Assembly (NCBI GenBank): GCA_947479055.1
Contig: CANJYE010000012.1
Span: forward strand, 1 to 64,000
DNA length: 64,000 nucleotides
Reading direction: 5' to 3'
Source of the DNA: Erythrobacteraceae bacterium
GTDB lineage: Bacteria > Pseudomonadota > Alphaproteobacteria > Sphingomonadales > Sphingomonadaceae
The first letter of the stretch is position 1, and each line of letters begins with the position of its first letter. Shown here in pieces: positions 26,622 to 35,768 of this stretch. The translations under genes and the position numbers were made by a program. A model generated the notes under the pieces. The model was not told the origin of the DNA and did no database searches. It saw only the letters and a list, made by a program, of their open reading frames with translations.

Positions 26622-26813
26622 TCAGAATGTTGTGATTGCGCCTTCGGGGCAGCTGCGGACGGCCTGTTCGACAGCATGCTCGAATTCGGGCGGGACGTTT
26701 TCATCGGCAACGAAGGCGTGGCCATCTTCGTCGCTCAGTTCGAAAACCTGCGGGCAGGCGAGGAAACACATCGCATGGCCCTGGCACACTTCGGGATCAA
26801 TCTTGACCCGCAT
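26622..26813 (-). CDS. Small [3Fe-4S]/[4Fe-4S] ferredoxin with His at the second ligand position
   Basis: A 63-residue ferredoxin. Its motif CQGHAMCFLACP has C10, H13, C16 and C20, and the late ligand is C55 (SCPEGA). In a standard [4Fe-4S] site H13 would be Cys, so a [3Fe-4S] or His-ligated cluster is expected, as in P450-associated ferredoxins of actinobacteria. It directly precedes the P450 at 25344-26609 and should be its electron donor. I chose the ATG at 26813 because GGGAGAG is spaced six bases before it; an in-frame ATG six bases upstream lies too close to that site. Confidence 0.9.
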   Translation of the reverse strand: MRVKIDPEVCQGHAMCFLACPQVFELSDEDGHAFVADENVPPEFEHAVEQAVRSCPEGAITTF

Positions 26814-26918
26814 CGACATCTCTCCCAATTCGGGGCGACAATTGCCTGCCCCCTCACTTCACGTGACGCGATAAACACCGATTGTCGACAATTTTGCAAG
26901 GCCAATCTGGCGCCCAGT

Positions 26919-27449
26919 TCAATGGCCGCAGAAATTCACCAGCGCATCCACCCCGATCGCTTCGCTTCGCAGCCGATCGGCACCGCCCAGATCGGGCAGA
27001 TCGATCACGAACAGCGCCTGTTCGACCACCCCCCCGGCCTCGCGCAGCAGCCGCGCGGCGGCAAGCGCCGTGCCGCCGGTAGCGATCAGATCATCGACCA
27101 ACAGCACCCGCCGGCCTTCCCCGATCGCACCGGGATCAAGTTCCAGCCGGTCAGTCCCATATTCCAGCGCGTAATCGATGCCGATAGTCGGAACCGGCAG
27201 CTTTCCGCGCTTGCGCAGTGGCACGAAACCGCGGCCAAGCAGTTGCGCCAACGCGCCGCCGAAAATGAAGCCGCGCGCCTCGATCCCGGCTATGAGATCG
27301 GTCGGCCCGGCCCGCTCGGCCAGCAGGCGCAGGGCTGCGGCAAAGCCCGTGCCATGCGACATGAGCGTGGTGATGTCGCGGAACTGAATCCCGGGCTTGG
27401 GGAAATCCGGAATGGTCCGGATGATGGCCTTGAGATCGTCGGGGTTCAT
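26919..27449 (-). CDS. apt: Adenine phosphoribosyltransferase
   Basis: A 176-residue type I phosphoribosyltransferase. It starts MNPDDLKAIIRTIPDFPKPG, carries IEARGFIFG and the PRPP loop LLVDDLIATGGTALAA. It salvages adenine to AMP in the cytosol using PRPP. Length and motifs are those of the family. It lies downstream of petABC on the same strand but beyond a strong hairpin (27470-27499), so it may have its own promoter. This gene marks the return to core chromosome functions. Confidence 0.96.
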   Translation of the reverse strand: MNPDDLKAIIRTIPDFPKPGIQFRDITTLMSHGTGFAAALRLLAERAGPTDLIAGIEARGFIFGGALAQLLGRGFVPLRKRGKLPVPTIGIDYALEYGTDRLELDPGAIGEGRRVLLVDDLIATGGTALAAARLLREAGGVVEQALFVIDLPDLGGADRLRSEAIGVDALVNFCGH

Positions 27450-27469
27450 CGCAGGGTCCTGATGCAAGA

Positions 27470-27499
27470 CGCCCCTCGCATCGCAGGATGCAAGGGGCG
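27470..27499 (-). terminator. Strong hairpin between petC and apt
   Basis: Arms CGCCCCTCGCATC (27470-27482) and GATGCAAGGGGCG (27487-27499) pair over 12 of 13 positions around loop GCAG. No clear T-run follows on either strand, so it may be a rho-assisted terminator or an mRNA 3' end stabiliser for the petABC transcript. Confidence 0.55.
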
Positions 27500-27534
27500 C
27501 GTTGTTGCGGTCATGACCGGAAGAAGGAGGACGC

Positions 27535-28377
27535 TCAGTGGCCCTTCTTGTCCCGCCAGATCTCCTTCTTGGAGAGATAGGCAAGGACCGTGGCGAACAG
27601 CAGGAAGCCCAGCACCGGCCAGCCCGTCTGCTTGCGCTTGTCGAGGCTCGGCTCGGCCGTCCACACGAGGAAGGCTGACACGTCCTGCGCCATCCGATCG
27701 ACGGTCGGCTTGGGGTTGCCCTCACCATATGCGACTTGGCCCTCGCTGGTCAGCGGCGGTGCCATCGCGAGGTTGAGATTCGCAAAGTAGGGGTTGTAGT
27801 GCAGCCCGTTCGGCGTCTTGGCATCGGGGAACTTGGCCACCAGTTCGGCGGGCTGGTCCTGGAAACCCGTCAGCAGGGAATAGACATAGGCCGGGCCTTC
27901 ATGGCGCGCCTTGGTGATCAGCGACAGGTCCGGCGGCACCGCATTGTTGTTGGCAGCGCGCGCAGCAATGTCATTGGCGAAGGGCTTGGGGAAATAATCG
28001 ATCGGCAGGCCGGGGCGGGTAGTGGTCTCGCCAGTGGCGGGATCGATCCCCGGAACCTGGAAGCCAGCGGCGATCGCCTTCACTTCCGCTTCGTTATAGC
28101 CCAGCGCGGCAAGATCGCGGAAAGCGACGTGACGCAGCGAATGGCAGGCCGAGCAGACTTCCTTGTAAACCTGGAAGCCGCGCTGCAGCTGCTGCTTGTC
28201 GAATTTGCCGAAAGGCCCGTCACTGGCGAGATTCAACTCCTTGGGGAGGAGGTGGAACTCGTGTTCGGCGGTCGGCGCGGTGGGGTCGGTGATGTAGTTC
28301 ACTGCCCCGTTGCCGAAGGCCCACAACGCCGCAGCCGAGAAGAACAGGCCGGCGAGAATTCCGAAGAGGCGGATCAT
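27535..28377 (-). CDS. petC: Cytochrome c1 of the bc1 complex
   Basis: A 280-residue c-type cytochrome. The N-terminal hydrophobic segment (about 1-22) targets it to the membrane; the heme c site is CSACH at 75-79; an axial Met is likely in LNLAMAPPL; a C-terminal membrane anchor (VLGFLLFATVLAYLS) keeps the domain on the periplasmic side. It accepts electrons from the Rieske protein and hands them to a soluble or bound cytochrome c. It is the last gene of petABC. Confidence 0.95.
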   Translation of the reverse strand: MIRLFGILAGLFFSAAALWAFGNGAVNYITDPTAPTAEHEFHLLPKELNLASDGPFGKFDKQQLQRGFQVYKEVCSACHSLRHVAFRDLAALGYNEAEVKAIAAGFQVPGIDPATGETTTRPGLPIDYFPKPFANDIAARAANNNAVPPDLSLITKARHEGPAYVYSLLTGFQDQPAELVAKFPDAKTPNGLHYNPYFANLNLAMAPPLTSEGQVAYGEGNPKPTVDRMAQDVSAFLVWTAEPSLDKRKQTGWPVLGFLLFATVLAYLSKKEIWRDKKGH

Positions 28378-28404
28378 GATAGTCTCTTTCCCTTGGCTGT
28401 TCTT

Positions 28405-29688
28405 TTAGCTCGCCGGCTTCAGGTCGGCATTGTCGTCCGAACCAAGCACCGATTCCGTGATCGAATAGGGCAGGGGTTCAGGCCGTTCAATCGACGAAAC
28501 CAGCGGCAGGATGACCAGGAAGTGGAGGAAGTAATAGGCCGTGGCGATCTGGCTGATCATCACATAGGGCTCCACGGCCGGAGCGCCGCCGCAATAACCG
28601 AGAACCAGCACGGTCGGGATCAGGCCAAAGAAGAAGAACTTCCGGAACAGCGGGCGATAATGGCCCGAACGCACCGGCGAGGTATCCAGCCAGGGCAGGA
28701 AGAACCACACCAGAATCGACGAGAACATCGCCAGCACGCCCATCAGCTTGGCCGGGATGAACAGGAAGTCAAAGGTGAAGGCGCGCAGGATGGCGTAGAA
28801 CGGCCAGAAGTACCATTCGGGCACGATATGCGCCGGCGTCGCCATCGGGTTGGCCGGGATGTAATTGTCCGGGTGGCCCAGCGCGTTCGGCAGGAAGAAC
28901 AGCATCGCACAGTAGAGGATCAGGAACACGCCCAGTCCGAAGCCGTCCTTGGCCGTGTAATAGGGGTGGAACGGCACGGTATCGCTTTCGGTCTTCACTT
29001 CCACGCCTGTCGGGTTGGACGAACCTGGAATGTGGAGCGCCCAGATGTGCAGGATCACCACAGCTGCAATCACGAAGGGCAGCAGGAAGTGAAGCGAGAA
29101 GAAGCGGTTCAGCGCGGCATTGTCAGGGGCGAAGCCGCCCAGCAGCCACTGTTGCAGCGGCTCGCCAACCAGCGGGATCGCGCCGAACAGGCCGGTGATG
29201 ACCTTGGCACCCCAGAAGCTCATCTGCCCCCAGGGAAGCACATAGCCCATGAATGCGGTGGCCATCATCAGCAGGAAGATCACCACGCCCAGCAGCCAGA
29301 TCATCTCGCGCGGGGCCTTGTAGGACCCGAAGAAGAAGCCGCGGAAGATGTGGAGATAGACCACCACGAAGAAGGCCGAGGCCCCGTTCGCGTGGGCATA
29401 GCGCATCAGCCAGCCCCAGTTGACGTCGCGCATGATGTGTTCGGTCGAATCGAAGGCGATCAGCGCGTTGGGCGCGTAATGCATCGCCAGGATCACGCCG
29501 GTGACGATCTGCAAAACCAGACAGAACCCGGCGAGAACGCCGAAGTTCCAGAAATAGTTGAGATTGCGCGGGACCGGATAGCCGGCGCCGATGGCGTTGT
29601 AGACGAAACGCGGAAGCGGCAGCTTCTCGTCCATCCACTGCATCAGCGGGTGTTTCGGCTCGTAATGGTTTGCCCAGGGGAAGCTCAT
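28405..29688 (-). CDS. petB: Cytochrome b of the bc1 complex
   Basis: A 427-residue membrane protein with the usual eight-helix cytochrome b layout. It has the heme-ligating helices (including [18 protein letters not shown] and [17 protein letters not shown]), the quinol-site PEWYF motif ([12 protein letters not shown]) and the [14 protein letters not shown] segment of the Qo site. It oxidises quinol and pumps charge through the Q-cycle. It overlaps no neighbour but lies 17 bases behind petA and 27 before petC, one operon. Confidence 0.96.
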   Translation of the reverse strand: MSFPWANHYEPKHPLMQWMDEKLPLPRFVYNAIGAGYPVPRNLNYFWNFGVLAGFCLVLQIVTGVILAMHYAPNALIAFDSTEHIMRDVNWGWLMRYAHANGASAFFVVVYLHIFRGFFFGSYKAPREMIWLLGVVIFLLMMATAFMGYVLPWGQMSFWGAKVITGLFGAIPLVGEPLQQWLLGGFAPDNAALNRFFSLHFLLPFVIAAVVILHIWALHIPGSSNPTGVEVKTESDTVPFHPYYTAKDGFGLGVFLILYCAMLFFLPNALGHPDNYIPANPMATPAHIVPEWYFWPFYAILRAFTFDFLFIPAKLMGVLAMFSSILVWFFLPWLDTSPVRSGHYRPLFRKFFFFGLIPTVLVLGYCGGAPAVEPYVMISQIATAYYFLHFLVILPLVSSIERPEPLPYSITESVLGSDDNADLKPAS

Positions 29689-29705
29689 GTTCTCGGTACC
29701 TCGCC

Positions 29706-30284
29706 TCAGCCGATCTTCACGACAGTGTCGGAAGAGAATTCATAAACCGGCACTTCCAGATTCTTCGGCGCCGGACCTTTGCGGATGCGCGCCGCGGTGT
29801 CGTAGACCGAACCGTGGCAGGGACAGTAATAGCCGCCGAACTCGCCCTTAACCTCGCCTTCGCCCGCGCCCAGCGGGACGCAGCCGAGATGGGTGCAGAC
29901 GCCCATGGTGATCAGCCAGTTTTCCTTGCCCGGCTTGGTCCGTTCTTCCAGCGACTGCGGATCGCGCAGCGAAGAGACATCGACCGCGTTCGCCTTGGCG
30001 ATTTCCTCAGTCGTCAGGTTGCGGATGAACACGGGCTGCTTGCGGAACACGCCCTTGATGGCCTGCCCAGGCTTGATCGCGCTGATATCGATTTCGGTCG
30101 AGCTTTCAGCCAGCACGTCGGCCGAGGGGGCCATCTGGCTGATAAGGGGGACAAGAGTGGCGATGCCGCCAATCCCGGCAGCGCCCACCGCCGCAATATT
30201 GATGAAATCACGCCGCCGCACGCCATCTTCGCCCGCCGTGCCGGCGTGCTCCTGGATATCAGCGGTGCCAGTATTGTCTGCCAT
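29706..30284 (-). CDS. petA: Rieske iron-sulfur protein of the bc1 complex
   Basis: A 192-residue protein. A twin-arginine-like RRRDFINIA (about 23-31) precedes one membrane helix. The [2Fe-2S] ligands are C130/H132 and C154/H157, with disulfide partners C135 and C156. It moves between the quinol site of cytochrome b and cytochrome c1. As the first gene of petABC it has its promoter in 30285-30491, where no clear operator was recognised. Confidence 0.96.
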   Translation of the reverse strand: MADNTGTADIQEHAGTAGEDGVRRRDFINIAAVGAAGIGGIATLVPLISQMAPSADVLAESSTEIDISAIKPGQAIKGVFRKQPVFIRNLTTEEIAKANAVDVSSLRDPQSLEERTKPGKENWLITMGVCTHLGCVPLGAGEGEVKGEFGGYYCPCHGSVYDTAARIRKGPAPKNLEVPVYEFSSDTVVKIG

Positions 30285-30491
30285 CAGCCTTGCCTTGCCT
30301 GTCGGCCAACGTCCGCCGGGGAAGCGAACGAAAACCTTGAAAAACCCTAAGTTCTATCGCGCGTCCAGAGCCCCTATACGCCACCAGCAGCGAGACGCCA
30401 CGCGTACCGCAGGTGCCGGTTTGGGCGGGCTGATAGACGCAACACCGCCGCTTGCCAACAGGCATTTTGCCGCTTTTTCGCAGCTTTCCCA

Positions 30492-31256
30492 TCAACCCGG
30501 CACCACAGCGCCTTCTGCCGGCAGGCCGATCAGCGAAAGCTGGCGCCCATAGCTGGCCTCGCCCCGGTGGGTGGCGCGACGAAACGAGTAGAAGCGCGCT
30601 TCATCCGCACAGGTGTCCAGCCCCAGCCGATCGACGCGTCCAATCCCAGCCCCGGTCAGCCGCGCGGCAACATATCCCTCAAGATCGAACTGGAAGTGCC
30701 CTTCCCGTCCAGGCGCAAAATAGCGCTGGTCCCCGGCGGCAAAGACTACGCGGAAGTCCTCGGCCACCTCGTAGCTGGCCTGGGCGATGCAGGGTCCGAT
30801 CGCGGCGGAGATTCGGTCACGCCGGGCACCAAGACTCTCCATCGTTGCGACAGTCGCCTCGATCACCCCGCCATGGGCGCCCTTCCAGCCGGCATGGGCA
30901 GCGCCGATCACCCCGGCCTGCGAATCGGCCAGCAGCACCGGCGCGCAATCGGCGGTGACGATGCCGAGCAACAGACCAGGCCGGACTGTCACCAGCGCAT
31001 CGGCGTGCGGGCGTTGATCATTGTCCCAGGGCTCGTCCACCACCACCGCATCGGACGAATGAATCTGGTAAAGCGCGACAAGACGGGCACCAGGCAGAAC
31101 CGCCTCAACCGCCAACCGACGGTTTTCCGCCACCGCCGCATCGTCGTCGCCCGCGCCGAGCCCGGCATTCAGCCCCGCCACTACGCCGGTCGATGCCCCG
31201 CCTCGGCGCGAGAGGAAGCCATGCGGCAGTTGTTCCAGCACGCCGGAGCGAATCAC
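30492..31256 (-). CDS. pgeF: PgeF/YfiH-type copper/zinc 'laccase-domain' protein
   Basis: A 254-residue protein of the former DUF152 family. It shows ALYQIHSSDAVVV, VTADCAPVLLAD and AAHAGWKGAHGGVI, the conserved His/Cys metal site. Relatives hydrolyse wrongly made UDP-MurNAc-Ser in peptidoglycan synthesis and act as purine nucleoside enzymes. I chose GTG at 31256, one base after the pepN stop, which suggests coupled translation; a TTG at 31265 is another option. No good ribosome site is visible. Confidence 0.88.
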   Translation of the reverse strand: MIRSGVLEQLPHGFLSRRGGASTGVVAGLNAGLGAGDDDAAVAENRRLAVEAVLPGARLVALYQIHSSDAVVVDEPWDNDQRPHADALVTVRPGLLLGIVTADCAPVLLADSQAGVIGAAHAGWKGAHGGVIEATVATMESLGARRDRISAAIGPCIAQASYEVAEDFRVVFAAGDQRYFAPGREGHFQFDLEGYVAARLTGAGIGRVDRLGLDTCADEARFYSFRRATHRGEASYGRQLSLIGLPAEGAVVPG

Positions 31257-31257
31257 T

Positions 31258-33867
31258 TCAACCAAGGCTGCGACCCACCTGCTCGCTGGTATCGCGCGAC
31301 AGCCCGGGCGCTCCGGCGATACGCTCCAGCGCGGCACGCATCAGCGCCGAACGCTTCGGTTCGATCCGCCGCCAGCGCCCGAGCGGCGGCACGAAGCGAG
31401 CGGCGGTCTGGGCGTTGATCGGATCAAGCGCGAGGATCAGGTCGGCGATCATCGCATAGCCCGCCCCGTCGGCGGCATGGAACCCGGCCGGATTGGCGGC
31501 GAAGGCCATGTAGAGCGAGCGGACCCGGTTTGGGTTCTTCAAAATGAAATCCGGGTGCTGCGTCAGCGCCTGCACATGGGCAACCACGTCGGGATGAAGC
31601 GAGGAGGCCTGGAGGGTGAACCATTTGTCGATCACCAGCGCATTGCTTTCGTAGCGCGCCTTGAAATCGGCCAGCAGTTCCTCCCGTTCCGGGCAGGCGA
31701 GCCCGCACAGCACCATCAGCGCGCCCTGGCGGTCGGTCATGTTGTCGGCGGCGCGATATTGCCTGGCGGCCATCTGTCCGGCCAGCGCGGGCGCAGCGGC
31801 GGCGAGGAACACCAGTGCCTGGGTCTTGACCTTGCGGCTCCCGCGCGCGGCGGCATCGAGGCCATAGGGGATGGCGCAGGCGCGGTCATGCAACGCCACC
31901 AGCTCGTCCTGCAGGGCGGCCCCGAGCCGGGCCTTGAGCAGTTCGCGCGCGGCGTGGATCACCCCCGGATCGGCGATCAGCATCTGTTCCATCAAATAAG
32001 TGACGCTGGGCAGCATCATCAGCTCGCCCCGCATCAGGTCGTCGAGCGCGGGGTCGGCCACGATCGCGCCCAGTGCGCCAGCAATGTCGGCATGGCTGAC
32101 CGCGTCGCCTGAACCGACGAGATGCTGTACCACCAGCCCCTGCATGGCTTCATAGCGGGCGAAAGGATCGTCGTCGTGGGCGGCCAGAAACACTTGCTCT
32201 GCAACCGGAACGTTGCGTTCGATCGCGACCGGCGCGGCGAACCCCCGATTGAGCGAGAGGATCGGCGGAGCGGAAAAGCCTTCGAAGCGGTAGCTTTCCT
32301 CCGTCTTGCTCAGCACCACCAGCTGTTCGCCGCCATGGCGGCCGCTGGCGCCGTCGAACAGCGCCAGCCGCAGCGGAATCGGCACCGGCAGCTTTTCACT
32401 CTGGCCCGGGGTCGGAGGGATGCTTTGTGCCAGATGCAGCGTAACGCTACCGCCCTCGTGCTCCAATCGGGCCTTGACCCGCGGCGTCCCGGCCTGGCTG
32501 TACCACAGGCGGAACTGGGCGAGATCGAGCCCTGCACCTTCCTCCATCGCCTTGACGAAATCCTCACAGGTCGCCGCCTCACCATCATGGCGAGCAAAAT
32601 AGAGGTCGCAGCCCGTGCGGAACCGCTCCGGCCCGGCCATGGTCCGCATCATGCGGATGATCTCGGCACCCTTGTTGTAGATCGTGGCGGTGTAGAAGTT
32701 GGAAATCTCGCGGTAGCTGTCCGGGCGGATGGGGTGGGCCAACGGGCCGGAGTCTTCAGGGAATTGCGCCCCACGCAACACCCGCACATCCTCGATCCGC
32801 TTGACCGCTTCGCTGCCCATGTCGGCGCTGAACAGCTGGTCTCGCAGCACGGTGAAGCCTTCCTTCAGGCTGAGCTGGAACCAGTCGCGGCAGGTGACCC
32901 GGTTGCCCGACCAGTTGTGGAAATATTCATGCGCGATCACCCCTTCGACCGCGTCGTAATCGCCATCGGTGGCGGTCTCCGGGTCGGCCAGGACATAGCG
33001 GGTATTGAAGACGTTGAGCCCCTTGTTCTCCATCGCCCCCATGTTGAAATCGCTGACCGCAACGATGTTGAACGTGTCGAGATCATATTCGCGCCCGAAC
33101 ACCTCCTCGTCCCAGCGCATGCTCTGCTTCAAAGCGTGCATCGCGTGGCCGGTGCGTTCGATATCGCCCCCCGGTCCTTCCTGCGCCCGCACCCAGATGG
33201 CCAGATCGACCTTGCGCCCGCCACATGTGGTGAAGCTGTCACGATGTGCGACAAGGTCGCCCGCCACGAGCGCGAAAAGATAGCAGGGCTTGGGCCAGGG
33301 ATCGTGCCATTCGGCCCAGTGCGCGCCGTCCGCGCCCTCACCCACGTCAACCCGGTTGCCGTTGGACAGCAGCACCGGGAAGGCGGCCTTGTCGCCCGCC
33401 ATCCGCACCTTGTAGGTGGACAACACGTCGGGCCGGTCGGGGAAGAAGATGATCCGGCGGAACCCTTCTGCCTCGCACTGGGTGCAGAGCATTCCGTTCG
33501 AGGCATAGAGCCCCATCAGCTGGCTGTTGGCGGCAGGATCGATCTCGGTCACTACCCCGATCCGGTGCGCCGCGCCGGGCAGAGTGACGACAAGATCATC
33601 GCCTTCCATTGCCCAGTCGTTGGTTGGTACGCCATCGACTGTCACCGCCAGCGCGGTCAATCCATCACCGTTAAGGCGGAGCGTCGGGCTGGCGTCTCCG
33701 GCCGGGTTTCGCTTTACGGACAATTCCGCGCTGACCCGGGTCCGTTCCAGCCCAAGCGTGAAATCCAGCTCGACCTCAGGCACCAGCCAGGCGGGCGGGC
33801 GATAATCCTCGCGGCGGATCACGGTGGGGGCGGGAGCGGCTGCGGGCGGGTCTTGCACGATATCCAT
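31258..33867 (-). CDS. pepN: Aminopeptidase N
   Basis: An 869-residue M1 metallopeptidase. The substrate motif GAMEN is at 277-281 and the zinc site HEYFH at 313-317 with the third ligand E336. Length fits the bacterial PepN group, with the N-terminal beta domain, catalytic domain and C-terminal helical bowl. It removes N-terminal residues from peptides in the cytosol. It is followed by pgeF without a gap and is divergent from the epimerase-like gene at 33921, so its promoter lies in the short 53-base gap. Confidence 0.96.
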   Translation of the reverse strand: MDIVQDPPAAAPAPTVIRREDYRPPAWLVPEVELDFTLGLERTRVSAELSVKRNPAGDASPTLRLNGDGLTALAVTVDGVPTNDWAMEGDDLVVTLPGAAHRIGVVTEIDPAANSQLMGLYASNGMLCTQCEAEGFRRIIFFPDRPDVLSTYKVRMAGDKAAFPVLLSNGNRVDVGEGADGAHWAEWHDPWPKPCYLFALVAGDLVAHRDSFTTCGGRKVDLAIWVRAQEGPGGDIERTGHAMHALKQSMRWDEEVFGREYDLDTFNIVAVSDFNMGAMENKGLNVFNTRYVLADPETATDGDYDAVEGVIAHEYFHNWSGNRVTCRDWFQLSLKEGFTVLRDQLFSADMGSEAVKRIEDVRVLRGAQFPEDSGPLAHPIRPDSYREISNFYTATIYNKGAEIIRMMRTMAGPERFRTGCDLYFARHDGEAATCEDFVKAMEEGAGLDLAQFRLWYSQAGTPRVKARLEHEGGSVTLHLAQSIPPTPGQSEKLPVPIPLRLALFDGASGRHGGEQLVVLSKTEESYRFEGFSAPPILSLNRGFAAPVAIERNVPVAEQVFLAAHDDDPFARYEAMQGLVVQHLVGSGDAVSHADIAGALGAIVADPALDDLMRGELMMLPSVTYLMEQMLIADPGVIHAARELLKARLGAALQDELVALHDRACAIPYGLDAAARGSRKVKTQALVFLAAAAPALAGQMAARQYRAADNMTDRQGALMVLCGLACPEREELLADFKARYESNALVIDKWFTLQASSLHPDVVAHVQALTQHPDFILKNPNRVRSLYMAFAANPAGFHAADGAGYAMIADLILALDPINAQTAARFVPPLGRWRRIEPKRSALMRAALERIAGAPGLSRDTSEQVGRSLG

Positions 33868-33920
33868 GGCGCAAGCTCTTAGGTCCTTTCGCTCTGCCGT
33901 CCAGAGGGTAGAAGGCGCCT

Positions 33921-34718
33921 ATGGGACATATGCTGATCTTCGGACTGGGATATACGGCGCGGCGCATCGCGGCGGGCCTGCGCGCGCGTGGCTGGCGCGT
34001 CGATGCCACCGGCAGCGCGGGCAATCTGGCCTTCGACGACGAATCGGCCGTCCGCGCGGCGCTGACTGCGGCCAGCCATGTGCTTTCCTCCGTTCCCCCA
34101 GCCGATGGCTCCGATCCGGTACTGCACCGCTACGGCAGGGTACTGACACAGGGCTGGCTCGGCTATCTCTCCTCCACCGGGGTCTATGGCGACACGCAGG
34201 GTGCCTGGGTGGACGAAAGCGCAGCCACCGGCAGCGGTCGCCGCACCGCTCGGTCGCAATGCGACCTGGACTGGCTGGAACGCGGTGCGCAGGTGTTCCG
34301 CCTGCCCGGGATCTACGGGCCGGGTCGCAGCGCGCTGGACCGGGTGCGCGAAGGCAAGGCCCATCGGATCGATTTGCCGGATCAGGTGTTCAGCCGGGTC
34401 CATGTGGATGACATTGCCAATGGGGTAATCGCCGCGCTCGATGCCCCGGCAGGGGCCTACAATCTGGGTGACGACTGCCCTTCCAGCCAGAACGCGGTGA
34501 TCGAGGCGGCCTGCCGTATGCTCGGCCTCGCCCCGCCGCCGTTGCAAAGTCTCGACCAGGCGGGGCTTTCGCCAATGGCGCGCGGGTTCTATGCCGAGAA
34601 TCGAAGGATCGCCAATGGCAAGGCGAAGCGCGTGTTGCGCTGGCGTCCGCGCTATCCCGATTACCGCAGTGGCCTCGCCGCCATTGTCGCAGCCGAACAG
34701 GAGCCGGACCATGGATGA
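33921..34718 (+). CDS. NAD-dependent epimerase/SDR-like protein
   Basis: A 265-residue Rossmann protein. The nucleotide loop is FGLGYTARRIA (about 7-17), a GxGxxA pattern; LSSTGVYGD and FRLPGIYGPGRS are typical of extended short-chain dehydrogenases and YeeZ-like proteins. It probably binds NAD(P) and acts on a nucleotide-sugar-like or small substrate; the function is not established. The last codons overlap the following acetyltransferase gene by eight bases. Confidence 0.82.
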   Translation: MGHMLIFGLGYTARRIAAGLRARGWRVDATGSAGNLAFDDESAVRAALTAASHVLSSVPPADGSDPVLHRYGRVLTQGWLGYLSSTGVYGDTQGAWVDESAATGSGRRTARSQCDLDWLERGAQVFRLPGIYGPGRSALDRVREGKAHRIDLPDQVFSRVHVDDIANGVIAALDAPAGAYNLGDDCPSSQNAVIEAACRMLGLAPPPLQSLDQAGLSPMARGFYAENRRIANGKAKRVLRWRPRYPDYRSGLAAIVAAEQEPDHG

Positions 34719-35001
34719 GCTGACCATCACCCGCCACGATGAGGGCTCGCGCGGGGAATATCGCGCCCATGTGCCGGGCAGCCGCCATCTCGGACGGATG
34801 AGCTGGGTCCGGCACGGCGATGCGCGGCTGGTCGATCATACCATCGTCCCGCCCGAAATCGGCGGGCGCGGGATTGCGGCGAAGCTGGTGGAGGCGATCG
34901 TCGCTGATGCCCGCTTACAGGGCTTCAGGGTGATCCCCGAATGCAGCTATGTCGTGGCAGCGTTCGACCGCCACCCCGAATGGGCCGATATCCGGGGCTG
35001 A
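34711..35001 (+). CDS. Small GNAT-fold N-acetyltransferase (YidJ/CG14-like)
   Basis: A 96-residue single-domain member of the small GNAT family. It shows LVDHTIVPPEIGGRGIAAKLVEAIV, where GGRGIA is the acetyl-CoA pyrophosphate loop, and ends with VIPECSYVVAAFDRHPEW, the hallmark PxCsYv and hP-W region of this group. The substrate is unknown. It is translated from an ATG inside the end of the upstream gene. It is convergent with the chemosensory operon, only seven bases from its last stop. Confidence 0.88.
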   Translation: MDELTITRHDEGSRGEYRAHVPGSRHLGRMSWVRHGDARLVDHTIVPPEIGGRGIAAKLVEAIVADARLQGFRVIPECSYVVAAFDRHPEWADIRG

Positions 35002-35008
35002 AACCTGC

Positions 35009-35287
35009 CTACCCGGCGGGTGGTCCAAGGATTTCGCCCAGCCGCTGGCGCAAGCTATCTATGCCGATCCGGGCCACGGCGTGTTCAGCGAGGCCCGAGC
35101 TGAGAAGGGCTGCCAGCGCGTGCTGTTGCTGGGCGATCAGGTCGATCGCCTGCAATTCGCGGCAATGCCGGGCGACGAATTGGGGATCGCGGCACAGTGC
35201 CGCACCCAGCGCCTCGATCTCCCGGCCCAGTTCCTCCAGCACCCCGGCAATCGCGGCCAGCCGGGGAGAAAGGCGGACGGCAATCAC
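35009..35287 (-). CDS. Small helical protein at the end of the chemosensory operon
   Basis: A 92-residue protein I do not recognise. It is predicted to be almost all helix (LAAIAGVLEELGREIEALGA, QQQHALAALLSSGLAEHAV) with no motif. It overlaps the cheW stop by four bases, so it is translated with the operon. Position and helical nature suggest an adaptor or modulator of the signalling complex, but this is only context. Base composition and codon use look like the neighbours, which supports a real gene. Confidence 0.7.
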   Translation of the reverse strand: MIAVRLSPRLAAIAGVLEELGREIEALGAALCRDPQFVARHCRELQAIDLIAQQQHALAALLSSGLAEHAVARIGIDSLRQRLGEILGPPAG

Positions 35288-35748
35288 GCCGCGTCCGCCA
35301 GCTCGCCCGAAGCATTGCCAGTGGCGTTGCCATTGGCATTTAGCGCATCGAGGTTGAGCACCATCACCATCTGGTCTTCGATCGCCGCCAGCCCGTCAAG
35401 GAACGGCACGATCGCATCGTCGGAGGTGGCCGGGGGAGGTTGCAGCGCGTCGCCCGGAACGGTGACAATGTCGCTGACCGAATCGACGATCAGCCCGCGC
35501 GCCTGGCCCCTGACCTGCGTGACGATGATGGCGTGGCGGGGGGTCGCCTCAGTTGTGCCCCAGCCGAGCCGGGCTGCAAGGTCGATCACCGGCAGCACGG
35601 TGGCGCGCAGATTGACCGCCCCAGCCACGTAATGCGGCACACTGGGCAGGCGGGTGGTCGGCGTCCAGGCGCGGATTTCCCGGATCGCCATGATGTCGAT
35701 CCCGAAGACCTGGCCTTCAACCTGGAATGTGATGAGTTCGCGATGCAT
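35284..35748 (-). CDS. cheW: Chemotaxis coupling protein CheW
   Basis: A 154-residue CheW-like SH3 barrel protein. It shows ITFQVEGQVFGIDIMAIREI, the strand NLRATVLPVIDLAARLG and GLIVDSVSDIVTVPG. It links receptors to the CheA kinase at the membrane array. The C-terminal tail is rich in Asn, Ala and Gly and looks unstructured. It starts 20 bases after cheY. The ATG at 35748 gives the family length. Confidence 0.95.
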   Translation of the reverse strand: MHRELITFQVEGQVFGIDIMAIREIRAWTPTTRLPSVPHYVAGAVNLRATVLPVIDLAARLGWGTTEATPRHAIIVTQVRGQARGLIVDSVSDIVTVPGDALQPPPATSDDAIVPFLDGLAAIEDQMVMVLNLDALNANGNATGNASGELADAA

Positions 35749-35768
35749 GGTTAGGGCTTCCTTCGGGG

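Noticed and set aside
25290-27776. Plus-strand frame of 828 codons
   Set aside because: It lies antisense to the P450, ferredoxin and apt genes, which have complete motifs, and looks like a shadow frame of GC-rich DNA.
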